Shown here one piece after another: positions 38,477-46,267 of a stretch of 64,000 nucleotides of DNA. Numbering within the stretch: position 1 is the first letter of the stretch; every line of letters begins with the position of its first letter. The notes below the pieces were generated by a model, which was not told where the DNA came from, searched no databases, and saw only the letters and a list, made by a program, of their open reading frames with translations. Position numbers and translations under genes: made by a program. The stretch comes from Nocardioides luteus (GTDB lineage Bacteria; Actinomycetota; Actinomycetes; Propionibacteriales; Nocardioidaceae), in assembly GCF_000960475.2 (NCBI RefSeq), contig NZ_JZDQ02000016.1:1-64000 (forward strand), written 5' to 3'.

Positions 38477-39415
38477 TCAGACGCGCGGCAGGACCTCGTC
38501 GGCTACGAGGGCGAGATGGTCGAGGTCGCCCAGGTCGAGCACCTGCAGATAGATCCGGCTGGCGCCGGCGTCCTCGAACCGCTTGATCTTGGCGACCAGC
38601 TCGTCGGGGGTGCCGGCCAGGCCGTTCTCACGCAGCTCGGACGGCTCGCGTCCGATCGCCTGCGCCCGGCGCGCGATCTCGTCCTCGTCGCGACCGACGC
38701 AGAGGACCTGCGCGGCCGAGAAGATCATCGAGTCGTCACGGCCGGCCGCCTCGATGAACCGACCGACGTTCTCGAAGAGAGCCTGGGACTCCTCGACGGA
38801 GACGAACGCGGCGTTGAACTCGTCGGCGAAGGTCGCGGCCAGGGTCGGCGTACGCTTCTTGCCGCCGCCGCCCACGATCACCGGGATCGAGCCGGCGTGG
38901 CCGCGGGTCTGGACCGGCTTGGGCAAACCCGGGCTCTCCTTGATCGAGTAGTGCTTGCCCTCGAAGCTGAAGGTCTCCCCCGGCTCGGTCGCCCACAGCC
39001 CGGTGATGATCTCCAGCTGCTCCTCGAGCCGGTCGAACCGCTCCCCCAGGGTCGGGAACGGGATCCCGTACGCCTCGTGCTCCTCCTCGAACCAGCCCGC
39101 ACCCAGGCCGAGCTCGACCCGGCCGTCGGACATGTCGTCGACGTTGGCGGCCTGGATGGCCAGGACCCCGGGGAGGCGGAAGGTCGCGGAGGTGACCAGG
39201 GTGCCGAGGCGGATCGTGCTGGTGTCACGGGCCAGGCCGGCGAGCGTCGTCCAGGCGTCGCTCGGCCCGGGCAGCCCGTCGACCGACCCCATCTTCAGGT
39301 AGTGGTCGGAGCGGAAGAACGCTCCGAACCCGAGCTCCTCGGCCTTCTGGGCGACCGCGAGGATGTCGGCGTAGGACGCCCCCTGCTGGGGCTCGGTGAA
39401 GATGCGCAGCTCCAT
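38477..39415 (-). CDS. LLM-class F420-dependent oxidoreductase
   Basis: 312 residues from the ATG at 39415. It has the bacterial luciferase-like TIM-barrel pattern: LRIFTEPQQGASYADIL, ELGFGAFFRSDHY near the N-terminus, LGTLVTSATFR and ELGLGAGWFEEEH. In actinobacteria this subgroup usually binds coenzyme F420 rather than FMN, which I infer here from the FRSDHY type of motif. The substrate is unknown. The stop lies 16 bases upstream of the dapA start, so co-transcription is possible. Confidence 0.88.
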   Translation of the reverse strand: MELRIFTEPQQGASYADILAVAQKAEELGFGAFFRSDHYLKMGSVDGLPGPSDAWTTLAGLARDTSTIRLGTLVTSATFRLPGVLAIQAANVDDMSDGRVELGLGAGWFEEEHEAYGIPFPTLGERFDRLEEQLEIITGLWATEPGETFSFEGKHYSIKESPGLPKPVQTRGHAGSIPVIVGGGGKKRTPTLAATFADEFNAAFVSVEESQALFENVGRFIEAAGRDDSMIFSAAQVLCVGRDEDEIARRAQAIGREPSELRENGLAGTPDELVAKIKRFEDAGASRIYLQVLDLGDLDHLALVADEVLPRV

Positions 39416-39420
39416 GGTCT

Positions 39421-40062
39421 TCACTCTAGAGGTGGGCTGAAGAGCGTGCGTGCGAGGGCTCTGTGACGTGCCGTGGAGTAGAGCGTCCGGTGCTCGCGCT
39501 CGGCCTCGACCTGCTCCGGGTAGTAGACGCTCAAGGGGTCGGCTCGGGGTGGCGTGGTCACCGGCGCGCCCCAGATCGTCCAGGTCGGGCCGTTCTCGAT
39601 CGGGAGCCACGTACGGTCGAATTCGGAGGACCATTCCCCCGGCGGCTCGAGGCGCAGGTCTGCCCCGTCGAGGCCGACGAGGTCGGCGGTGAAGACCGCC
39701 CAGGCTCCGAGCGTCGCCACGAGCGGCATCGGCTTCCGGGCGTCGATCTGGAACGCGGTCAGCAGCGGCAGGCGCCAGCCGGACGCGATCACCGCCGCCT
39801 GCTCCACCCATGTGCCGCTCAGGTCGACTGGCCGCTGCCTGCCGACGCGGACGATGAACGGCTGCCAGCGGTCGAGCGACTCGTCGGGACACCGCGGTCG
39901 AGCCAGCAGCTCGTCGAGGCCCTCCTCGTCGTAGAAGTGGGCCGATCCGACCCGGTGACGTGGCCCCGCCAGGCCCGCGCGCAGCACGCGCTTCGCCTGG
40001 TTCTCGCCCAGGAGGTGAACCCTGGCGAGCCGGGCTACGGCGTCTTGCGTGGAGATCCACAT
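39421..40062 (-). CDS. Protein of unknown function with an N-terminal helix-turn-helix-like segment
   Basis: 213 residues, not recognised. The first 55 residues (STQDAVARLARVHLLGENQA, then HFYDEEGLDELLARP) look like an excisionase- or MerR-type DNA-binding segment in which a residue pair read as F-Y-D follows a beta turn. The remainder is Trp-rich and hydrophobic (LTAFQIDARKPMPLVATLGAW) without a known motif. It ends 5 bases upstream of the LLM oxidoreductase start. A small transcription-linked or abortive-type role cannot be decided from sequence alone. Confidence 0.7.
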   Translation of the reverse strand: MWISTQDAVARLARVHLLGENQAKRVLRAGLAGPRHRVGSAHFYDEEGLDELLARPRCPDESLDRWQPFIVRVGRQRPVDLSGTWVEQAAVIASGWRLPLLTAFQIDARKPMPLVATLGAWAVFTADLVGLDGADLRLEPPGEWSSEFDRTWLPIENGPTWTIWGAPVTTPPRADPLSVYYPEQVEAEREHRTLYSTARHRALARTLFSPPLE

Positions 40063-40071
40063 GGGACGAAC

Positions 40072-40746
40072 CTAAGCGTGAGCACCGACATCGATGATGT
40101 GCGATGCCGCTGCCGCGACCGAGTCGACGACCAGGTCCGGTCGAAACCCCGCAGGATCGGATCCGTCACCGATCCAAGCGGTTCTCAGTCCGACTGCAGC
40201 TCCACCAGCGACATCCAGCTCGAGGCTGTCACCGATCATCCAACCCTCGAGCGTACAGCCGAGCCTGGTGGCGAGCGACTCGAAGATCGCGGGATGTGGT
40301 TTCCGGACACCGACCGTGTCGGACACGACCCATCCGTCGACGAGCGCATCGAGCCCGGTCGGGCGAATCTTGCCCTCTTGGTTGTCGGCCATGCCGTTGG
40401 TCACGATGCCGATCGTCCAACCTGCTTCTTTGAGGTCGATGAGGGCGCGCCGATCATCGTCGGAAACGGCGACGAACGACGGCATCTTCGAGCGATGGTC
40501 CAGCCAGATCTCGTCGGCTGCCGCAGGCACCCCGAGCCGCTCGACGAGCGCACCGAATACCTCCCCCTTGGGTCGACGCGCCGTCAGCGCCTCGGCAACG
40601 GTGTCGACCTCCCCAGCCGGGAGGCCCCACGCTTGGACGAAGTCGTTCGACCATCGTCTCGCTGCGGACGCTTGATCGACCAAGGTTCCGTCGAGATCCA
40701 AGGCGACGAGGGGCACGGTCGGAAACCTTAGGTCTGGATGACCCAT
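40072..40746 (-). CDS. HAD-superfamily hydrolase
   Basis: 224 residues. Motif I is LDLDGTLVD (nucleophile Asp17, acid/base Asp19), motif II is IVTNG, and motif III/IV is in KPHPAIF and GDSLELDV. The helical cap inserted after motif I (subfamily IA) suggests a small-molecule phosphatase such as phosphoglycolate- or haloacid-type. It ends 9 bases before the unknown gene above and starts 24 bases from the 61-bp palindrome. Confidence 0.9.
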   Translation of the reverse strand: MGHPDLRFPTVPLVALDLDGTLVDQASAARRWSNDFVQAWGLPAGEVDTVAEALTARRPKGEVFGALVERLGVPAAADEIWLDHRSKMPSFVAVSDDDRRALIDLKEAGWTIGIVTNGMADNQEGKIRPTGLDALVDGWVVSDTVGVRKPHPAIFESLATRLGCTLEGWMIGDSLELDVAGGAAVGLRTAWIGDGSDPAGFRPDLVVDSVAAAASHIIDVGAHA

Positions 40747-40769
40747 GGCGGGAACAACGAATCACCCTT

Positions 40770-40830
40770 CGCTATGACAGAGGGTCCGAGCTTGTGAACA
40801 GTTCACAAGCTCGGACCCTCTGTCATAGCG
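40770..40830. repeat. Perfect 61-bp palindrome (30-bp arms, 1-base centre)
   Basis: The left arm (40770-40799) reads CGCTATGACA-GAGGGTCCGA-GCTTGTGAAC; the right arm (40801-40830) is its exact reverse complement, with a single A at 40800 between them. No other sequence in the window has such a long perfect inverted repeat. It lies 57 bases past the dfrA stop and 24 bases upstream of the HAD gene start. A transcription terminator, a cruciform or an attachment-type site are possible; there is no U-run. Confidence 0.95.
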
Positions 40831-40887
40831 GACTGCAGGGTGTCCTGCCCGGTGGAATCAACGGCGCTTGCCCAGGACAGCGCGGGC

Positions 40888-41379
40888 TCAGTCGGCGCGG
40901 GCGAAGAAGACGCGGTCGTACGCCTCGTGCGGCTCTCGCTTCGTCTCGACCCACTCCGCCTCGTCGTAGGCCGGGTAGAGGACGTCACCGACCGGCTCGA
41001 GATGGACGCGGGTGATGACCTGCTCGGTGGCGTACGGGAGAGCGGCCTCGTAGACCTGCGCGCCGCCGGCGATGACGGTGTCGCCCTGCTCCCCCGCGGC
41101 GATGGCGAGAGCCGACTCGATGTCGTGGGCGACCAGGACGCCGTCGTACGCCCAGTTCTTGTCGCGGGTCAGGACGACGGTCGTACGGCCCGGCAACGGC
41201 CGACCGATGGACTCGAAGGTGGTGCGGCCCATGACGAGAGTGTGGCCCATCGTGATCGCCTTGAACTCGGCCTGCTCACCGGGGATCTTCCAGGGGATGT
41301 CGGGCCCGTTGCCGATGACTCCGTTGTCGGCAACGGCGGCGACCATGACGACGCGCTCCGACCCTGCCTCAGACGGCAA
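40888..41379 (-). CDS. dfrA: Dihydrofolate reductase
   Basis: About 163 residues if the TTG at 41379 is used. The first beta strand of DHFR needs about three residues before [11 protein letters not shown], as in E. coli and M. tuberculosis where VIG starts at residue 13, so the ATG at 41346 (VAAV start) would clip the strand. Motifs include [28 protein letters not shown] and [10 protein letters not shown]. The enzyme reduces dihydrofolate with NADPH, regenerating the cofactor consumed by ThyA. With the TTG start it overlaps the thyA 3' end by 11 bases, as coupled genes. Confidence 0.9.
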   Translation of the reverse strand: MPSEAGSERVVMVAAVADNGVIGNGPDIPWKIPGEQAEFKAITMGHTLVMGRTTFESIGRPLPGRTTVVLTRDKNWAYDGVLVAHDIESALAIAAGEQGDTVIAGGAQVYEAALPYATEQVITRVHLEPVGDVLYPAYDEAEWVETKREPHEAYDRVFFARAD

Positions 41380-42163
41380 TGGGGGCCTTGATGACGGGGT
41401 GGGGGTCGTAGCCCTCCACCGTGATGTCCTCGAGCTCGAAGGCGTCGATGTCCTTGACCTCCGGGTTGAGCCGCAGCCTCGGCAGCGGCCGCGGCTCGCG
41501 GGTGAGCTGGAGGCGGGCCTGCTCGAGGTGGTTGCTGTAGAGGTGGGCGTCGCCGAGGGTGTGCACGAACTCACCCGGCTCCAGGCCGGTCACCTGGGCG
41601 ACCATGTGGGTGAGCAGGGCGTAGGAGGCGATGTTGAACGGCACTCCGAGGAACACGTCGGCGGAGCGCTGGTAGAGCTGGAGGCTCAGCTTGCCGTCGG
41701 CGACGTAGAACTGGCACAGCGTGTGACAGGGCGGCAGCGCCATGTCGTCGATGTCGGCCGGGTTCCAGGCGCTGATCACGTGACGGCGGCTGTCCGGGTC
41801 CTGCTTGATCTGGTCGATGATCCGGGCGATCTGGTCGACGTGGCGGCCGTCGGGCGCGGGCCAGGAGCGCCACTGGTAGCCGTAGACCGGGCCCAGGTCG
41901 CCGTTCTCGTCGGCCCACTCGTCCCAGATCGTGATGCCGCGCTCCTGGAGCCAGCGCACGTTGGTGTCGCCGCGCAGGAACCACAGCAGCTCACCGAAGA
42001 CCGACCGGGTGTGGACCTTCTTCGTGGTCAGCAGCGGGAAACCCTCGGCCAGGTCGTAGCGGGTCTGGTGACCGAAGACGCTGATCGTGCCCGTCCCGGT
42101 GCGGTCGGACTTCTCCACGCCCTCGTCGAGGATGCGGGTCAACAGATCAAGATAGGACTGCAC
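41369..42163 (-). CDS. thyA: Thymidylate synthase
   Basis: 264 residues, the same length as E. coli ThyA. Catalytic cysteine motif [12 protein letters not shown], the phosphate-binding arginine region and the C-terminal end APIAV are present; the terminal -APVAI-like tail closes the active site. It methylates dUMP with methylene-tetrahydrofolate. The neighbouring dfrA recycles the dihydrofolate produced. Many actinobacteria use ThyX in this context instead; here the classical ThyA is present. Confidence 0.95.
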   Translation of the reverse strand: MQSYLDLLTRILDEGVEKSDRTGTGTISVFGHQTRYDLAEGFPLLTTKKVHTRSVFGELLWFLRGDTNVRWLQERGITIWDEWADENGDLGPVYGYQWRSWPAPDGRHVDQIARIIDQIKQDPDSRRHVISAWNPADIDDMALPPCHTLCQFYVADGKLSLQLYQRSADVFLGVPFNIASYALLTHMVAQVTGLEPGEFVHTLGDAHLYSNHLEQARLQLTREPRPLPRLRLNPEVKDIDAFELEDITVEGYDPHPVIKAPIAV

Positions 42164-42177
42164 GGCTCCAGCCTAGG

Positions 42178-43011
42178 TCAGAGCTCGACCGTGCCACGGA
42201 TGGTGGTCAGTGTGTCTCCGCCCACCCACACCGCTCCGTCGGCCGCGCGGTCCACATGGACGCGACCGCGCCGATGCATGACGGTGCCCTGGGAGGCGAC
42301 GTACGCCTCCGGGAGCTGTGATCCCGCGAGCCACTGACCCAGCGCGGCGTTGAGCGACCCGGTGACCGGATCCTCGAAGGCGACGCCGTCGGCCGGGTAG
42401 AACGCCCGGACCTCGACCGCGCACTCGCTGCCCTCGGGGTAGCGGCCGACCAGCCCGACCTTGTGATCCCCGAGTGCGGCGTGGTCGGGCGTGATCGCGA
42501 GCACGGTCTCCGCGTCGGCGAGCATCACCCCGACCCAGCCCGGGCCGTTGTCGCACCACCGGGCGTCCACGATGTCGCCCCGCCCGATCCGCAGGCCCTC
42601 GGCGACGGCCTCCAGGGTCTCCTCGTCGACCTCGCCGCCCCGGATCAGCTCGGGCGCCGCGAAGGCGATCCGCCCGTCACTGCGCAGCTCGACCAGCCCG
42701 ACGCCACACTCCTGCACCACGTTGGTGCCCTGAGGCTTCCCGCCCGCCTCCAGCCAGGCGTGGGCGGACCCGAGCGTCGGGTGGCCGGCGAACGGCAGCT
42801 CGCCGCTGACGGTGAAGATCCGCAGCCGGTAGTCGGCCGCAGGGTCCGTGGGAGCCACCAGGAAGGTGGTCTCGGAGAGGTTGGTCCACCGCGCGAAGGC
42901 GGCCATCTGCTCGTCGCTGAGGTCGTCGGCCCCGTGCACGACCGCTACCGGGTTGCCCAGCAGCGGCTCGTGGGTGAAGACGTCGACCTGGCGGAACTCA
43001 TAGGCGCTCAC
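42178..43011 (-). CDS. PhzF-family isomerase/epimerase
   Basis: About 277 residues from the GTG at 43011, giving SAYEFRQVDVFT, the normal PhzF start; an ATG at 43029 is an in-frame alternative. The two-fold diaminopimelate-epimerase-like fold is indicated by GNPVAVVHG near the N-terminus, SGELPFAGHPTLGSAH and EDPVTGSLNAALGQW at the C-terminus. The catalytic Glu is in NLSETTFLV. PhzF relatives act on isoprenoid-like or chorismate-derived small molecules; no phenazine genes are nearby, so a general housekeeping role is more likely. Confidence 0.88.
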   Translation of the reverse strand: MSAYEFRQVDVFTHEPLLGNPVAVVHGADDLSDEQMAAFARWTNLSETTFLVAPTDPAADYRLRIFTVSGELPFAGHPTLGSAHAWLEAGGKPQGTNVVQECGVGLVELRSDGRIAFAAPELIRGGEVDEETLEAVAEGLRIGRGDIVDARWCDNGPGWVGVMLADAETVLAITPDHAALGDHKVGLVGRYPEGSECAVEVRAFYPADGVAFEDPVTGSLNAALGQWLAGSQLPEAYVASQGTVMHRRGRVHVDRAADGAVWVGGDTLTTIRGTVEL

Positions 43012-43041
43012 GCCGCCGAGCCTAGCCATCGGGAGACGGTG

Positions 43042-43299
43042 TCAGGCGGTCAATTTCATCGGGCCGTAGACCTGGCGGTCGTGCTCGAACAGCACGACCG
43101 CAGCCACGCCCGCGTCCAGGAGCTCCTGCCAGACCTCGCCCACCCACGACTCGGCGTCGCTCTGGTTGGCGAAGCGCTGGCCGGCGAGCTCGCCGTCGAC
43201 CGGCACCTCGGCACCCGAGGCGTCGACGAGCTGCCACCACCACGGCCGGTCGGCGGCCGACGGCTGCTTGAACACGGACGGGACGTCAGGAATGCTCAT
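43042..43299 (-). CDS. Small unknown protein downstream of gcvT
   Basis: 85 residues from the ATG at 43299, 5 bases after the gcvT stop. It contains the Trp run RPWWWQLVDASG, a middle part with ANQSDAESWVGEVWQEL and the short strand VVLFEHDRQVYGPMKL. The pattern looks like a small alpha/beta protein with an acidic helix and no signal peptide. Not recognised; the tight linkage to gcvT suggests co-transcription. A much longer open frame in this phase is an out-of-frame reading of gcvT. Confidence 0.68.
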   Translation of the reverse strand: MSIPDVPSVFKQPSAADRPWWWQLVDASGAEVPVDGELAGQRFANQSDAESWVGEVWQELLDAGVAAVVLFEHDRQVYGPMKLTA

Positions 43300-43304
43300 G
43301 TCTC

Positions 43305-44447
43305 TCAACCCTCCCGCACGTGCGAAGGGACGAAGGGCGGTCTGGTGAGCTGGAAGATCTCGCGCCGGCCGCGTACGTCGATGCCGATCTCGGCCTCGGG
43401 GTTGACCGTGGTCGAGACGAGCACCAGGCCGACGCCCTTCTTCAGCGTGGGCGAGAAGGTGCCGGAAGTGACCTCGCCGACCGGTACGTCCGCGGTCAGC
43501 GACGCGGTCATGTGCGGGCGCGGGATGCCGCGGCCGACGGCGACGATGCCGCGCAGGGCGCGCTTCGGGCCGGCCTCCTTCTCGGCGACGAGCTTGTCGC
43601 GGCCCCAGAAGGCTTCCTTCTTCCAGCCGACGGCCCAGCCGAGCCCGGCCTCGTTGGGCGTGACGTCGATGGTGATGTCCTGGCCGTGGAGCGGGTAGCC
43701 CATCTCGGTGCGCAGGGTGTCGCGGGCGCCGAGGCCGCACGGCACCGCACCGAGCTCCTCGCCCCGGGACAGCAGCGCGTCCCAGAGCGCGCCGGCGGCC
43801 TCGTTGGCGACGATCAGCTCGTAGCCACGCTCGCCCGAGTAGCCCGAGCGGCACACGACCACGCCGATCTCGTCCCCGAGCACGTCGGGAGCGGCGGCCT
43901 CCACGAAGGACATGTATTCGTGCCCGGCCGGCAGACCGACCGCCTCGAGCAGCTCGTCGGACTTCGGCCCCTGGACGGCGAGCACCGCGTAGTCGCGGTG
44001 GTGGTCGGCGAGGGTGATCGCCTCGGGGGCGGCCGCCTCGAGCCGGCGCACGACCTCGGGGGTGTTGGCGGCGTTGGGGACGATCAGGACGTGCTCGTCG
44101 TCGCGGTAGTAGGCGATCAGGTCGTCGACGATGCCGCCGGTCTCCTCGTCGCAGCAGAGCGTGTATTGCGCCTTGCCGGGCTTGATCCGGCCGAGGTCGT
44201 TGGTGAAGGAGGCGTTGACGAAGGCGGCCGCACCCGGGCCGCTGATCATGACCTTGCCGAGGTGGCTGACATCGAAGACCCCGACGGCCTCACGGACTGC
44301 GGTGTGCTCCTTGACGACGCCGGTGTATTCCAGCGGCATCGACCAGCCGCCGAACTCACCGAACTTCGCACCGAGTCCTTGGTGCTTCTCGTGCAGAGGG
44401 GACTGGAGCAGCTCCGACCCGCCCCCCGTGGAGGTCTCATCAGCCAT
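43305..44447 (-). CDS. gcvT: Glycine cleavage system aminomethyltransferase (T protein)
   Basis: 380 residues. The folate-binding GcvT domain opens with LHEKHQGLGAKFGEFGGWSMPLEY and VGVFDVSHLGKVMISG; the conserved aspartate for catalysis is in NDLGRIKPG, and the C-terminal domain has the usual GEVTSGTFSPTL. T protein transfers the methylene group from the lipoyl-H protein to tetrahydrofolate, releasing ammonia. The P and H protein genes are not in this window. It is divergent from pepA with 77 bases between starts; this space is too short for a glycine riboswitch. Confidence 0.95.
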   Translation of the reverse strand: MADETSTGGGSELLQSPLHEKHQGLGAKFGEFGGWSMPLEYTGVVKEHTAVREAVGVFDVSHLGKVMISGPGAAAFVNASFTNDLGRIKPGKAQYTLCCDEETGGIVDDLIAYYRDDEHVLIVPNAANTPEVVRRLEAAAPEAITLADHHRDYAVLAVQGPKSDELLEAVGLPAGHEYMSFVEAAAPDVLGDEIGVVVCRSGYSGERGYELIVANEAAGALWDALLSRGEELGAVPCGLGARDTLRTEMGYPLHGQDITIDVTPNEAGLGWAVGWKKEAFWGRDKLVAEKEAGPKRALRGIVAVGRGIPRPHMTASLTADVPVGEVTSGTFSPTLKKGVGLVLVSTTVNPEAEIGIDVRGRREIFQLTRPPFVPSHVREG

Positions 44448-44524
44448 GCTGCGAACTTATCGCACCTCACCGACACAACCCGGTCCGCGCCCCCTCCGGG
44501 CGTGCCACACCTACACTGCACTGC

Positions 44525-46051
44525 GTGACCCTGCCTGACATCACCTACACGCTGCGTACCGCCTCTCCTGCCAAGACTCGTGCCGAGGCGGTCGTCGTCG
44601 GTATCGGCCAGGGCGCGAAGGATGTCGAGGTCACCGCCGGCGCGGAGGACGTCAAGGCCGCCTACGGCCGCCGGTGGCGCGGGATGCTCGCCACCCTCGG
44701 CGTCAGCGGCAAGGCCGGCGAGGTCACCCGGCTGCCCGCAGGCGGAGAGATCGGCGCCCAGCTCCTGGTGCTGGTGGGCCTCGGGAAGGCCGGCGCGGAC
44801 GGCACCTACTCACCCGATGCCGTACGCCGCGCCGCCGGTGCCGCCGCCCGCTCGGTGCCCAACGCGACCTCCGTCGCCGTGGCCCTTCCCGCCGACACCC
44901 CCGAGCTGGTGCGCGCGGTCACCGAGGGCTACCTCCTCGGCGGCTACACCTTCACCTCCTACAAGTCGGGCGGTGGCAAGTCGGGCGAGGACAGCAAGGG
45001 ACCGAGCGACGTCGCGTTCCTGAGCGGGATCGCGCGGCGTACGGACGCGGTCACCGCCTTCGAGGAGGCGCAGATCCTGGCGCAGGCGATCGCCGGCACC
45101 CGCGAGTGGGTCAACGTGCCGCCCGCCGACCTGACTCCCCCGGCGTTCGCCGAGGCCATCGAGCACGTGGCCGGCCTGGTCGAGGGCGTCGAGACGACCG
45201 TCTACGACGAGAAGCAGCTCGCCGAGCTCGGCTGCGGCGGCATCCTCGCCGTCGGTATGGGCTCGGAGGCGAAGCCGCGTCTGGTCGAGCTGACCTACTC
45301 CCCCGACGACGCGCGCGGCCACATCGCGCTGGTCGGCAAGGGGATCACCTTCGACTCCGGCGGCCTCACGATCAAGCCGGGCAGCTCGATGTCCACGATG
45401 AAGTCCGACATGGCCGGTGCGGCCGCCGTCGCCCAGGCGACCTTCGCGATCGCCCGCCTCGGGCTGCCGGTGAAGGTCTCCGCGTTCGTACCGATGGCCG
45501 AGAACATGGTCTCCGGCTCCTCCTACCGGCCCGGCGACGTCGTCACCCACTACGGCGGCACGACGGTCGAAGTCTCCAACATGGACGCCGAGGGGCGGAT
45601 GATCCTCGCCGACGCCCTGGTGCGGGCGAGCGAGGTCTCCCCGGACGTGATCATCGACGTGGCCACCCTCACCGGCCACATGGTGATGGCGCTGGGCGAC
45701 CGGGTCAGCGGCGTCCTCGGCTCCGAGGAGATCGTCGACCGCATCCTCGCCGCCGCCGACGTCGCGGGCGAGCAGATGTGGCCGATGCCCATCCCGGAAT
45801 GGATGGACGAACGAATCCGTTCCTCGAAGGTGGCCGACCTCAACCAGCACGACTGGATCCGCTGGGGCGGTGGGCTGTACGCCGCAGCGTTCCTGCGCGA
45901 GTTCACCGGCGGTCTCCCCTGGGCCCATCTCGACATCGCCGGGCCCTCCTTCAACAGTGGGGGCGCCTCGGGCCATCTCACTCCCGGAGGCACGGGTGTG
46001 GCGGTGGCAACACTGGTGGACTACGTACGCGAGATGGCTACCGATCAGTAG
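44525..46051 (+). CDS. pepA: Leucyl aminopeptidase (M17)
   Basis: 508 residues from a GTG start. The C-terminal catalytic domain has the two-metal site in VGKGITFDSGG and SSMSTMKSDMAGAAAV, and the NMDAEGRMILADAL signature with the catalytic Lys/Arg. M17 aminopeptidases form hexamers and remove N-terminal leucine and similar residues in the cytosol. The N-terminal domain is less conserved, as usual. The gcvT / pepA / E2 order is conserved in actinobacteria. Confidence 0.94.
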   Translation: MTLPDITYTLRTASPAKTRAEAVVVGIGQGAKDVEVTAGAEDVKAAYGRRWRGMLATLGVSGKAGEVTRLPAGGEIGAQLLVLVGLGKAGADGTYSPDAVRRAAGAAARSVPNATSVAVALPADTPELVRAVTEGYLLGGYTFTSYKSGGGKSGEDSKGPSDVAFLSGIARRTDAVTAFEEAQILAQAIAGTREWVNVPPADLTPPAFAEAIEHVAGLVEGVETTVYDEKQLAELGCGGILAVGMGSEAKPRLVELTYSPDDARGHIALVGKGITFDSGGLTIKPGSSMSTMKSDMAGAAAVAQATFAIARLGLPVKVSAFVPMAENMVSGSSYRPGDVVTHYGGTTVEVSNMDAEGRMILADALVRASEVSPDVIIDVATLTGHMVMALGDRVSGVLGSEEIVDRILAAADVAGEQMWPMPIPEWMDERIRSSKVADLNQHDWIRWGGGLYAAAFLREFTGGLPWAHLDIAGPSFNSGGASGHLTPGGTGVAVATLVDYVREMATDQ

Positions 46052-46059
46052 TGGTCCGG

Positions 46060-46088
46060 TTGACACAGCACTGCGGGGGTAGTGACAA
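46060..46088 (+). promoter_or_regulatory. Candidate sigma-70-type promoter for the E2 gene
   Basis: TTGACA (46060-46065) is followed after 17 bases by TGACAA (46083-46088), a weaker -10 hexamer. It lies within the 216-bp gap after the pepA stop and about 180 bases upstream of the E2 start codon, leaving a long leader. The -35 match is perfect; the -10 is only partial. Confidence 0.4.
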
Positions 46089-46267
46089 GATGGGGCTCGT
46101 GATCGACGCCCTTGGCCGCGCTTCCGGCGGCATCATGCGTGCGTCGGGCAGGTGTCGGCCCAGACCGATGCGTCCTTCTCCTCACCGGGCCATCGAGCTC
46201 GGTCGTGGTGGCGCGCGTGTCCGGACATTCAAGTAGAGCAACGAACAGACGTAGAACGAAGGAACCC

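Noticed and set aside
43300..43854. Longer version of the small protein after gcvT
   Set aside because: The upstream part reads gcvT in another frame; the ATG at 43299 follows the gcvT stop by 5 bases.
44448..44524. Glycine riboswitch before gcvT
   Set aside because: Only 77 bases separate the gcvT and pepA starts, too short for a glycine aptamer, and no aptamer-like pairing was seen.
46112..46267. N-terminal extension of the E2 acyltransferase
   Set aside because: The extension has no lipoyl-domain character; the ATG at 46268 begins exactly at the lipoyl domain start.
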